Under the pieces are notes generated by a model. It saw only the letters and a list, made by a program, of their open reading frames with translations, did no database searches and was not told where the DNA came from. Shown here piece by piece: positions 10,536 through 19,144 of a stretch of DNA of 41,545 nt. The translations under genes and the position numbers were made by a program. The DNA is from an uncultured Caldilineaceae bacterium (GTDB lineage Bacteria > Chloroflexota > Anaerolineae > Caldilineales > Caldilineaceae), in NCBI GenBank assembly GCA_951813625.1, contig CATOTS010000043.1, positions 1 through 41,545 of the forward strand, given 5' to 3'. How positions within the stretch are numbered: position 1 is the first letter of the stretch; the number at the start of each line of letters is the position of its first letter.

Positions 10536-11366
10536 ATGTATAACCTGCAGGGAAAAACTGTGTTCGTCACCGGGGCAGGGGGTGAACACGGCATTGGACG
10601 TGCAATCGCACTCCGGCTCGCAGAAGATGGAGCGGACGTCGCTGTGACTGATATCGTCGAGAAACCGTATCCTGAAGCCGAATGGAGCGGTCTGCCGGCC
10701 CTAAAGGCGGAGATCGAAGCAATGGGGCGCCGCTCTCTGGCGTTGACCTGCGACGTGACCAATGCCTCTTCGGTTGAGGCCGCCATGCAACGTACCGCAG
10801 AGGCCTTTGGACAGGTCGATATCCTGGTCAACAACGCGGCGGCGCGCGGCGGCGGAGACCGTGTGCCCGTCGTCGACCTGCCGGACTACGAGTGGGACCG
10901 CGTCATGGCCGTCAATCTGAAGGGGACCTTTGTCTGCAGCCGGGGAGCGGCGCGTCACATGATGGCCCGCGGCGGCGGCGGCCGCATCATCAGCGTTTCG
11001 TCGGTTTTGGGACTGCGCGGAATTGCCCGCTTCGCCGCCTACTGCTCTTCCAAATTCGGTATCGTAGGACTGACACAGGCGCTCGCCCAGGAGTTGGCTC
11101 CGCACGGGATCACTGTCAACGCCATCTGCCCCAGCCTGACCCCCACCGAGCGGGTCGGCCACATGGTCAACCTGTTCGAAAACCCTCAGCTCGAAGTGAA
11201 GGAAGCGACGGACGCACTTCTGTCCGGGGCCGCCGGGAGTACGCCGATTGGCCGCCTCGCGCAGACCGACGACCTTGCCCACGCCGTCTCGTTTCTGGCA
11301 TCTGACGGCGCTGATTTTCTCACCGGGCTCTCTCTTCCTGTCACAGGTGGGTCGTTTATGCGGTAG
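10536..11366 (+). CDS. Short-chain dehydrogenase/reductase (SDR)
   Basis: The 276-residue protein is a classical SDR. It has the TGAGGEHGIG nucleotide loop near residue 13, NNAA near 93, the catalytic serine in SVSSVLG and YCSSK as the active-site Tyr-x-x-x-Lys. The C-terminus keeps the family FLASDGADFLTG segment. It catalyses NAD(P)-dependent oxidation or reduction of an unidentified alcohol or ketone. I take the ATG at 10536 because GGAGGAG at 10523-10529 lies just upstream; a longer TTG frame at 10521 is unlikely. The leader is shared with the divergent tRNA promoter. Confidence 0.9.
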   Translation: MYNLQGKTVFVTGAGGEHGIGRAIALRLAEDGADVAVTDIVEKPYPEAEWSGLPALKAEIEAMGRRSLALTCDVTNASSVEAAMQRTAEAFGQVDILVNNAAARGGGDRVPVVDLPDYEWDRVMAVNLKGTFVCSRGAARHMMARGGGGRIISVSSVLGLRGIARFAAYCSSKFGIVGLTQALAQELAPHGITVNAICPSLTPTERVGHMVNLFENPQLEVKEATDALLSGAAGSTPIGRLAQTDDLAHAVSFLASDGADFLTGLSLPVTGGSFMR

Positions 11367-11387
11367 GTGTTTCTACTCAGCCGCATT

Positions 11388-11676
11388 CAGTCTGCGACCC
11401 TGAATGAGGCGTGCGAAGGAGTTTTCTCTCTCCTCATTCCCCTTTACTTTCTCCCTGCTTGTTGGACGGTCGGGCCTGCGGCCCTCCCTTGTGCGGGGGG
11501 ACTCCCCCCGCAACGCCCCCCTCCAAAACCATCGCTCACCGACGGTACGTCGTCATTCCTGCAGTGCGGCTTATCCAACGTGGAGGCGGCCAACCGAATA
11601 CGCAATCAGATAATCTGAATGGCGGCGAGGATGGAAGACTGGTCGAGACCGATGCTGTATGTGGCCTAGAAGTTAC
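11388..11676. repeat. Dispersed repeat A, copy 1, with GC-rich palindromic core
   Basis: About 290 bases match 31791-32081 in the same orientation from TCAGTCTG to GTATGTGGC-TAG-AGTTA. The centre (11466-11521) is a GC-rich core found four times in the window; it contains the 19-base palindrome GCGGGGGGACTCCCCCCGC (11493-11511). Open frames across the repeat differ between copies and are not conserved, so I do not call a gene. Confidence 0.85.
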
Positions 11677-11683
11677 CGGTAGG

Positions 11684-11740
11684 CAATAAAGCCGGCAGCG
11701 CGGCGAGACCTTCTCTGTTGAGTCCTGCGCGGCTGCCGGC
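11684..11740 (-). terminator. Terminator-like hairpin after the acetoacetate-decarboxylase-like gene
   Basis: On the minus strand GCCGGCAGC (11740-11732) can pair with GCTGCCGGC (11699-11691), followed by TTTATT. The stem begins inside the stop codon of the gene. The loop is long (about 32 bases), so strength is uncertain. Confidence 0.5.
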
Positions 11741-12576
11741 TACCGCAGTATGCGCTGATCGCTCAGGTCCTTGCCGCCGATGGTCTGCGTGATCGTTGCC
11801 CCGCGATACGCCAGGACCTCGAGGTCGGCCAGCCCGTTGACAATGTTATACTGCGTCGGCATATCCTCCCACCGGGCGCGATGCCATTGTACCGTCCCCT
11901 GACCGCGCCACATCCCCAGAACGCGACGATTCGGCGTATGCGCGGGCGTCAGCACGGCGTATTCGACATCTGCCGTCCCCCATTCGCCCGTGCGCGGCAC
12001 GTACTTGTAGTGGAGCGTGCCGTCGCTGGTCGCGCCGGCAGCCTGAGCGCCTATCTCATCCTCCGTCAACGCCTCCATGCCGTCTAGCTTCATGTCCATG
12101 AAGCGAAAGCCGAGCCAGCTTGCAACGCAGTGTGCCGCGCCGCCGTAGACGACCGGTTCCGGCAGCTCACAGTAGATCTTGGAAAAGCCCAACTCCTCTC
12201 TCCCGGTCAGGATCGGGTCGGTCAGATTCTCCCACAGGACGAGCAGCAGGCTGCCGCTTACCCTGTCATCCCGTCCCTGGTAAGTAACCGGAAACGATGC
12301 CCCCAACGTGTTGTAGCCCCGCCCGGCCAGCCAGTCGATCTCTTTCATGTAAGTAGCGGCAATGGTCACCACCGGCTCACCGTACAAGGCAAAACCAGGC
12401 GGCAGCAGATTCTCCAGAGCCGATGCGCGTGTGAGATAGCTGACGGCATGCGAGCGGCTCTTGGGGCTCTCGACGCAGTCGAAGCCGCGGCCGTCAGGCC
12501 CGCGGCGCGGCCCCGTCCGTGGACCAAAATGGGTCGGCATCCGGTACATCGCATCTGGTTCAAAAGTGTAAGGCAT
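11740..12576 (-). CDS. Acetoacetate decarboxylase family protein
   Basis: The 278-residue protein matches the acetoacetate decarboxylase (ADC) fold in the segment REELGFSKIYCELPEP near residue 130; the Schiff-base lysine of the family lies there in G-x-PK-K. Only one lysine (FSKI) is present rather than the usual KK pair, so true acetoacetate decarboxylation is doubtful. Many such relatives are lyases or enol-acid enzymes of unknown substrate. The ATG at 12576 is preferred over an adjacent GTG because CCGGAG lies upstream. It follows FtsK by 78 bases on the same strand and ends in a hairpin. Confidence 0.72.
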   Translation of the reverse strand: MPYTFEPDAMYRMPTHFGPRTGPRRGPDGRGFDCVESPKSRSHAVSYLTRASALENLLPPGFALYGEPVVTIAATYMKEIDWLAGRGYNTLGASFPVTYQGRDDRVSGSLLLVLWENLTDPILTGREELGFSKIYCELPEPVVYGGAAHCVASWLGFRFMDMKLDGMEALTEDEIGAQAAGATSDGTLHYKYVPRTGEWGTADVEYAVLTPAHTPNRRVLGMWRGQGTVQWHRARWEDMPTQYNIVNGLADLEVLAYRGATITQTIGGKDLSDQRILR

Positions 12577-12654
12577 CACTTGTACTCCGGAAAGGGGTCA
12601 TGTGAGTCAACTGAAACTAGCAATTGCAAGTGCCGGCCTGCACACTCTCCCAGC

Positions 12655-14961
12655 TCAGAACTGCTCCAACGCTTCGTCCTCTTCCACCCGAGCATCCTCT
12701 TTAAGCAGTACCTTACGGCCCTGCCCTTCGCCGCGGTCCGCGCCCACCAGTCCCTTCGACTCCATCGCCGAGACAAGGCGCGCCGCCCGGGGATACGATA
12801 TCCGCAGCGCCCGCTGCACAAGAGTGGTACTGATCGACTTTTCGCCGCGAATGGCGTCAATCGCATCGGCCAGCAGCTCCTCCTCGTCGTCCAGCCGGTC
12901 CAGCACACCGACCCACGGCGCGACTCGCGCGGCCGGCCGGTCCGGGCTTTCCTCGCGATCGCGCGCTTCCCACCAGTCAACGACGCGCCCGATCTCCCCG
13001 TCGTTGACGTAGCTGCCCTGGACCCGCTGGATCATCGCTTTGTCTGGTAGCATGAACAGCATATCACCCTGACCAAGCAGCTTTTCCGCGCCCGGCGCGT
13101 CCAGAATGACGCGGCTATCGACCTGGCTCGTGACGGCAAAGGCAATGCGCGAGGGAAAGTTGGCCTTGATCAAGCCGGTTACGACATCGGTACTGGGCCG
13201 CTGCGTCGCCAGGACGAGATGAATGCCGGTCGCCCGCGCCATCTGCGCCAGGCGCACTAGCTGCTTCTCGATCTCCTCCGGCGCCGTCATCATCAGGTCG
13301 GCCAGCTCATCCACAACCAGGACGAGGTGCGGAAGCGCATCCAGCTTCTTTCGCCTGCGGGCGAGCGCGTTGTAGGACGCGATGTCTTTCACCTTGTTGG
13401 TGCGAAAGAGGTTGTAGCGGTCGTCCATCTGCAGCAGCAGCCAGGTCAGCGCGCCGTGAACATCCTCCACGTCGGTGACAACCTTGCCGATCATGTGCGG
13501 AATGCGATTGTAGCCGGGCAGCTCGACTAGCTTTGGGTCAACCATGATGAAACGCAAACTTTCCGGCCCGTGGTGCATCAGCAGGCTGACAATCAGCCCG
13601 TTGATACAGGCTGACTTGCCCGAGCCGGTTGCGCCGGCGATGAGGAGGTGCGGCGCGCGCGCGAGGTCGGCGACGATGGGCTGCCCCGACGTGTCGCGGC
13701 CCAGCGCAAGCGGCAGCATTCCGCCCCGTCTGGCCATCTGCTTGCTCTGCAAAATTCCCTTTACCCCCACGATCGACTTTTCCGGGTTCGGCACTTCGAT
13801 GCCGACATAGGGCTGGCCCGGCACCGGGGCTTCGATGCGCACCGCCGGCGCGGCCAGGGCGAGCGCGAGATCGTCGGCCGCCGACGCGATCCGGCTGACG
13901 CGGATTTTGCGCTTCTGGCCGCCGCGTTCGACGTATAGAGGCTGAACGCCGAACTGGGTGATCGTCGGCCCGCAGTCGATGTTCACAATCTCCACCGGGA
14001 TGTCGAAGTCCCACAGCGTCTGGCGGATTATCTCGGCCATTCCTTCGATGTCCCACCGACGCTGTTCGGCGTCGTCGTTCAGCAGCTCGATCGGCGGCAA
14101 GAAATCTGCCTTCCGCGCCAGTTTGAGAGCGTTGCCCCCTGGCGCGCCATTCCTGGACTTCCGCCGTGCCGGCACCGCCGCCGGCATCTGCATTTCAGCC
14201 TGGATATTTTCAGCTTTCAAGGACTCAGCGTTCGGCTCAGGCGCGGGCAGTTCCGCTTCCAAGGGAGCCGCTCCGCTCTCGTCGGCCTGGGCCTCGCCTC
14301 CGAGGTCCTCAACAGTTGGGACCGGCCCGTACGCCTCCTCAAACGGGGATGAATCATCCCTCTTGTCGAAGACCGAACTGTCTGTATTTCTATCCGGGGA
14401 CCCTGCAATCAACCTCGGCAACAAGAAAAGGGTTCCGGCCGCGTAGACTAATGGGGTATGGCGGACCAGCAGATAGACGCCGAGGAGGCCTGCCAGAATC
14501 GTCGCCAGAGTAGCGGGAACCTGCCCGAGCAGGCCGATCAGAACGTTTCCGGCGACCCAGCCCATCAGACCCCCAGGAACGCCCCCCTTAGGCCACGCCC
14601 AATCAGCAATCTCTTGGCCGCTGATGTAGTGCCAAGACGCCAGCGCAAGAAGCAGCAACTCTCCGCCCACGAGCGCTTCAGGATTCCAGTAGCCGGCCTG
14701 CTGTCCCAACATCATCACCCCGCCCGCAATCAGCAAGCTCAGGGCGAGAGGCCAGGCCATCCTGCCCGCCAGCAGCGCACACCACGAGTCGGGGCCAAAT
14801 GCGAAGAGGTTGTAACCCAGGTAGCCACCCAGCACGAAGACGGCAAACCCCAGCGTTTCCCTGCCAAATCTCTGGAATAGCGCGTTCAAGGCCGCTTTCG
14901 TGTCGGCCATCGGTCCGATTGTCTGATAGTTTCGCCGCCGCCTGCGCCGCCTGGCAGCCAT
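12655..14961 (-). CDS. ftsK: FtsK/SpoIIIE-type DNA translocase
   Basis: The 768-residue protein has an Arg-rich N-terminus, then about five membrane helices between residues 40 and 190 and an acidic linker. The translocase motor follows, with Walker A AGATGSGKSACINGL near 441 and Walker B LVLVVDELADLMM near 550. A C-terminal winged-helix gamma domain (RALRISYPRAARLVSAME) would read polar sequences such as KOPS/SRS. It pumps chromosomal DNA at the septum and helps dimer resolution. The start is the ATG at 14961 because GGGGGAGG lies six bases upstream; an earlier in-frame codon at 14997 lacks this. The membrane sensor gene ends 62 bases upstream. Confidence 0.94.
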   Translation of the reverse strand: MAARRRRRRRNYQTIGPMADTKAALNALFQRFGRETLGFAVFVLGGYLGYNLFAFGPDSWCALLAGRMAWPLALSLLIAGGVMMLGQQAGYWNPEALVGGELLLLALASWHYISGQEIADWAWPKGGVPGGLMGWVAGNVLIGLLGQVPATLATILAGLLGVYLLVRHTPLVYAAGTLFLLPRLIAGSPDRNTDSSVFDKRDDSSPFEEAYGPVPTVEDLGGEAQADESGAAPLEAELPAPEPNAESLKAENIQAEMQMPAAVPARRKSRNGAPGGNALKLARKADFLPPIELLNDDAEQRRWDIEGMAEIIRQTLWDFDIPVEIVNIDCGPTITQFGVQPLYVERGGQKRKIRVSRIASAADDLALALAAPAVRIEAPVPGQPYVGIEVPNPEKSIVGVKGILQSKQMARRGGMLPLALGRDTSGQPIVADLARAPHLLIAGATGSGKSACINGLIVSLLMHHGPESLRFIMVDPKLVELPGYNRIPHMIGKVVTDVEDVHGALTWLLLQMDDRYNLFRTNKVKDIASYNALARRRKKLDALPHLVLVVDELADLMMTAPEEIEKQLVRLAQMARATGIHLVLATQRPSTDVVTGLIKANFPSRIAFAVTSQVDSRVILDAPGAEKLLGQGDMLFMLPDKAMIQRVQGSYVNDGEIGRVVDWWEARDREESPDRPAARVAPWVGVLDRLDDEEELLADAIDAIRGEKSISTTLVQRALRISYPRAARLVSAMESKGLVGADRGEGQGRKVLLKEDARVEEDEALEQF

Positions 14962-15023
14962 CGTCAGCCTCCCCCTTTGGCTTTGGCGCCGCGCCAAATT
15001 CGGGCGCGGTCCGTTCGCCTGTA

Positions 15024-17108
15024 CTACCCGTCCTGACCGGTCAGCGCCACCGCTTCCTCTTCTGGAAAGCTGAAGAGTTCTTCCCAGTCCCCTTGTTCCA
15101 TGTCGGTCAGCACCTGTGCCACCTCCCCGATGGCAGCCCGCTGCTTACGGTAGAGGTCGCTTTCACTGATCGCCAGCCGGTTGGCGATGTCGCGCACCTT
15201 GCGGCCCTGGATGAAACGCATTTCCAGGATGTTGTAGAGCAGCCACTCAGGCGTGCTCAGATCCTGTTTCCCTCCCGGACGCAGATTCTGAATGGCCCGG
15301 CCCAAAACCAGCCGCAGGGCCTTGCCGGGATTGCCGTCCGCCTCTTCGATCACGCTATCGACCAGCCGCAGTTGCATCAACGGGCTGCGGGTCAGCTTCG
15401 GCCCGCCCCAGTAGTGGCTGAGGGCATCCTTGACCCAGCTCTCGAACTCCGGGCTGTGGATCGGGCTCGGCTCCAGCAGTTCGGCCGGCGGCACCTCCGT
15501 GTTCTCGGAAACATAGGGCACGATTCCGCGAATCTGTTGGATGCGGTCGATGCCGGGAATGATGCGCCTCAATGCCACCATAACCTGCATCTGCAACTTG
15601 CGGTCGAGAAGGGCCATGCCTACGCTTTCGAGCTGCTGCGCCAGCAGAGCCCGCTCCTCGTCGTTGATTCCGCGCGGATCGCTGCGCGCGCGCACGCCCA
15701 ACATGCCCAACACCATATCACCTTCGCGCTCTTCCGACGGTTCCAGCACCGGCCACAGCCAGTACCCGCCATATTCCGTCGGCTGTAAAGCCTGCTCCGC
15801 CGTCCGCTCCGTCCCGCCGCCTGCCGCCGGCGACTTCTGGCCGTTGACATCCGAGGCGAGCTCGGTCCGCAGGGGCCTTCCATTCTTGCGCACGCGTGTG
15901 AGCGCGTCGCTGAGGGCTTCGCTCCAGTCCCTGTCCTCGAGAATCTCCTGCCGCGTCCCTTCCGGTCCCACCATCGCCTCCAGAATTAGGTCCGTACCGA
16001 TGGCTGCGGCCACAAATCCAGACCGGACACGCAACATTTCACACAGGATCGTGAGGTGGTTCTCCAGAAACTGGCGCAGGTCGGAAGTCGTCAGCAGGCG
16101 CCTGTCGAGTTCCCGCAGCCAGGCGATCTCCTCATGGTCCTCCCCGTACACAAGCCGGTCCGTCAGCGCCTTTGTAACGCTGAGGGCAACCTGCGCGGCA
16201 ACAATCACACCAGTGATGACGCTGAACAATACGATATTGCGCGGCAGCCCGAGCATGTGCTCCACAGTCGGCAGCGTCTGCACTGCCAGAATCACCAGAA
16301 TGGCAACGACCGGGCCGCGGGCGAAGTAGCGGATCAAACGGTAGCGCACGACCCTGTCCGGCGTGTAAACGCCGAAAAAAGCCACCGAGTAACTCAATAT
16401 GACCAGCATCATGCCGATCGCGAAGTTGCCCAAAATGGCGAACCCAAGGATCCATTCCGGCGAAAGCAGGCCCACCGAGGACTTGCCCAGGGCGATCAAA
16501 TAGGGAAAGGAGCCGATGCCCGGTGCAGCCGAAGCGACCAGGAGATAGGTCATTCGCTTGCGGCTCTCCGCGGTCAGACAGCGCTGACGCGCCTTCCAGA
16601 TGTTGGAATGTGAGAGGATCACAACCGCGGCGAAGAAAACAGCGAAAGGCCAGAAGAGCAGGCCCGGTTGCAGGAAACTGAACAAGGGGTCAAACTCGAC
16701 CGGCCCCACCAGCAACGTCGAAAAGAACGCCAGCAGCGCGCTGACCAGCGAAAGAATGACGATGGCAACGTTGACCAACCGGCGCCTGTCGGTACGGTAG
16801 TTCGTCGTTCGCAGAATCGAGTAGGAGAATGTGTAGTAGGCCCAGGGCAGCAGCGCGATGCCCAACCACTGGAAGCGCAGCCACAACCGGGCCGAGTCCG
16901 CGCTCACCACCCACCGCAAAGCGACCTCCGAAGCGTAGGTCACCATGACCAGCCCGAGCAGGAAGGCAAACCATCGCGCAACCGGATGGCGGAAGTTGTA
17001 CGTCAGGGTATATGCCAGCAGCGAGAATGCCAGAATCACTACCACCGACGAGCTTAGGGCATTCAGAAAGCCCAGCACGTCGGCGAAAGTCAGCGTCAAT
17101 TCGTTCAT
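15024..17108 (-). CDS. Multi-pass membrane sensor-like protein with C-terminal helix-turn-helix-like segment
   Basis: This 694-residue protein has about eight hydrophobic helices in its first 330 residues, resembling the seven-helix N-terminal sensor module of some histidine kinases. A cytoplasmic region with GAF-like stretches (about 350-540) follows. I see no histidine-kinase H-box or ATP-binding motifs. The C-terminus (about 600-680) has a helix-turn-helix-like segment, DIANRLAISESDLYRKQRAA. A membrane signal receiver that affects transcription is possible but inferred. It lies between the unknown gene at 17247 and ftsK on the same strand. Confidence 0.62.
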   Translation of the reverse strand: MNELTLTFADVLGFLNALSSSVVVILAFSLLAYTLTYNFRHPVARWFAFLLGLVMVTYASEVALRWVVSADSARLWLRFQWLGIALLPWAYYTFSYSILRTTNYRTDRRRLVNVAIVILSLVSALLAFFSTLLVGPVEFDPLFSFLQPGLLFWPFAVFFAAVVILSHSNIWKARQRCLTAESRKRMTYLLVASAAPGIGSFPYLIALGKSSVGLLSPEWILGFAILGNFAIGMMLVILSYSVAFFGVYTPDRVVRYRLIRYFARGPVVAILVILAVQTLPTVEHMLGLPRNIVLFSVITGVIVAAQVALSVTKALTDRLVYGEDHEEIAWLRELDRRLLTTSDLRQFLENHLTILCEMLRVRSGFVAAAIGTDLILEAMVGPEGTRQEILEDRDWSEALSDALTRVRKNGRPLRTELASDVNGQKSPAAGGGTERTAEQALQPTEYGGYWLWPVLEPSEEREGDMVLGMLGVRARSDPRGINDEERALLAQQLESVGMALLDRKLQMQVMVALRRIIPGIDRIQQIRGIVPYVSENTEVPPAELLEPSPIHSPEFESWVKDALSHYWGGPKLTRSPLMQLRLVDSVIEEADGNPGKALRLVLGRAIQNLRPGGKQDLSTPEWLLYNILEMRFIQGRKVRDIANRLAISESDLYRKQRAAIGEVAQVLTDMEQGDWEELFSFPEEEAVALTGQDG

Positions 17109-17246
17109 TCGTTTCTAGCTCTGCTTTTGAGTCCTGTGCGCAATTCAAAAACGGCAATAAGCGAAATTTCGTTCCCGCAGTCTTCCACCAACGGCTGGCC
17201 AACACGCGAAATGGCTTGACGGCCGGCTGCTGGCAGCCAGGTAACT

Positions 17247-18056
17247 CTACATCCCCCAGTTGATTCGTTCGCCGACAACGACCCACATGTCGTGCCGCTT
17301 TTCCATCTGCAGGAAGAAGTCCCCCGCAACCGTTGGCGTCCGCTGAATGAGCAACCGCACACCGGCCCGGTCGACCGTATCAAACCGCACCGTATCCATC
17401 TGGATGATCGGTCCCTCCACCGCCATGCTTTCGGCGCCGCTTTCCAGCCAGATCGTTGGTCCGTCAAAGCCCAGTTCGCCCAGTTGCTCAGCCGGATGGC
17501 GCACCAGGCGCAGTTGGGCCAGCAGGCCGTCTTCCCCTGGCTCCAGTTGGCGGCGTTGCCCAAGTTTGTGGATCAGCGCGGTGCGGCGTATACGCATGCT
17601 GTCCGGTTCCTGCGTATCGACGCAAAGATAGTAGTTGGCCAGAGCGTAGACCGGGCCGAATGCGTTTTGTGCCGAAAGCAGGCCCAGGATCTCCTCGCGA
17701 ACGCGATTCCACCGCGAACGCCACGCCGCCGCAGTGATCTGGTCGCCGTATTCCAGCAGCTTTAGCGTCGTGTCAGCCCCGAGCCGGTTGATGATCGACG
17801 CCGGCGTAAGGTAGGTCGGGTCCTGCTTTAACCGGGCCAAAAGGACCTCAGGCGCTGCCTCCACCTCCTGCCCGTCGCGAAATCGGTAACGAGTGTTGAA
17901 CGTAAAAAAGACGCCAAGTATCAGTGCCCCGGTCAGGAGCACAACCAGCGTCCACAGGAGAGGATCCATTGAGTCCAGGATCTGCTGGAGGGTTGGCAGA
18001 CTGTCCAGGCCAAGCCGACCCAGTATCTCCTCTAGTTGGCTTTCGCTTTCGGACAT
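17247..18056 (-). CDS. Unknown single-membrane-helix protein
   Basis: I do not recognise the family. The 269-residue product begins with an acidic, Ser/Glu-rich stretch. One membrane helix (PLLWTLVVLLTGALILGVFF) lies near residues 30-50, followed by a soluble region of about 215 residues rich in Arg and aromatic residues and ending in INWGM. I take the ATG at 18056; a longer frame to 18182 would add a Cys/Arg-rich stretch without family support. It probably belongs to the same minus-strand unit as the sensor, which starts 138 bases downstream. Confidence 0.6.
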   Translation of the reverse strand: MSESESQLEEILGRLGLDSLPTLQQILDSMDPLLWTLVVLLTGALILGVFFTFNTRYRFRDGQEVEAAPEVLLARLKQDPTYLTPASIINRLGADTTLKLLEYGDQITAAAWRSRWNRVREEILGLLSAQNAFGPVYALANYYLCVDTQEPDSMRIRRTALIHKLGQRRQLEPGEDGLLAQLRLVRHPAEQLGELGFDGPTIWLESGAESMAVEGPIIQMDTVRFDTVDRAGVRLLIQRTPTVAGDFFLQMEKRHDMWVVVGERINWGM

Positions 18057-18211
18057 GCGGAGTCGACTCGAATCGAAACAGGGGCTGGACTGCGCACAAG
18101 CAGTTGCGAGAATGCGCGGCCGCGCCGCCTTCCTCCAATGTCGCCTGCAACGCCCGCGCCGCCGCCGTGCTCCCTGGCCCAATCGGAAAATGACATCGGA
18201 AGATCCCGCCT

Positions 18212-19054
18212 CTAAGCAATTGTATCACATCCGAGGTGGGTTTTACCCTCCGCCTCGTTTGACTCAAGCCAGGCCAGCAGCCCGAACAGTCCGCAGTTGC
18301 CCCCTTCCGCCCGGTGGCTGAAGAATTCGCTGGTGTTGCACGCCGTGTCGATCCCCGCAACCTCCACGTATTCGGCCGGTACTCCGGCCGCGACGAGTTG
18401 CTCGGCATTCGCCTGCCACAGGTCGAAATAGGGATTGGACTCTTTACCATTTCGGTAGTGCAGGTACCTCATTCCCCGGGACATCTTTTCCTCAACATCC
18501 TGTCGCACATCCTCGCCTACCTCGTAGCTCTCCGGCCCGATGGAGGGTCCGATTCCGACGCGCACATCCTCGGCAACTGTCCCAAAGGCAGCCTGCATCG
18601 CCCGCAGGGTTGCCCCAGCTACGCCGTTCACCGTGCCCCGCCAGCCGGCATGGCACGCGCCCAATGCATGGCGCGCAGCATCATACAGGACCAGCGGCAC
18701 GCAGTCGGCGAAAACAAGAAAAAGCGGGAGCCCGACAGCATCCGTGATCAGGGCATCGCACTGCGGTTGCCGGCTACCGGCATCCACCCAGTCGACCCTT
18801 GCAACGCCGGTTCCATGGACCTGGTGCGTGCGGACAGCATCGGACGGCTCCCTTTGCAGCGCGTCACAGAAGCGGGCAAAGTTTTCCTGCACCCGTTCCC
18901 ACTTGTCGCCCCGGCTGCGGCTGAAATTCAGGCTGCGCCACGGGTCCGGCGAAACACCGCCTCGGCGCGTGCTGACGTGTGCCTGAACGGGAAGGAAGGC
19001 GAAGCTCTCGAAAGCATAGGCAGCTATGCCATTCTCGTACGAGGTGCGTTTCAT
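18212..19054 (-). CDS. pgeF: PgeF/YfiH-type polyphenol oxidase or purine nucleoside phosphorylase
   Basis: The 280-residue protein has the DUF152/laccase-domain pattern: THQVHGTGV (first zinc-site histidine), FADCVPL (cysteine) and CHAGWRGT (histidine). The full set of metal ligands is visible. Known relatives were first described as multicopper oxidases and later as purine nucleoside phosphorylases that also process peptidoglycan or nucleosides. The protein covers the usual length. It lies between the radical SAM gene and the unknown membrane protein on the same strand, so cotranscription is likely but unproven. Confidence 0.9.
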   Translation of the reverse strand: MKRTSYENGIAAYAFESFAFLPVQAHVSTRRGGVSPDPWRSLNFSRSRGDKWERVQENFARFCDALQREPSDAVRTHQVHGTGVARVDWVDAGSRQPQCDALITDAVGLPLFLVFADCVPLVLYDAARHALGACHAGWRGTVNGVAGATLRAMQAAFGTVAEDVRVGIGPSIGPESYEVGEDVRQDVEEKMSRGMRYLHYRNGKESNPYFDLWQANAEQLVAAGVPAEYVEVAGIDTACNTSEFFSHRAEGGNCGLFGLLAWLESNEAEGKTHLGCDTIA

Positions 19055-19144
19055 TGGTCAAAACTGTTTCTTCAGGCAGCCTGCTCTATCGACCGCTTAG
19101 GCCGGGAGCACGACTCCCATGTGCTGCTGACGGTGAGGGCGGAC

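Noticed and set aside
11367..11618. Small frames inside repeat A copy 1
   Set aside because: The corresponding frames in copy 2 differ, so protein sequence is not conserved.
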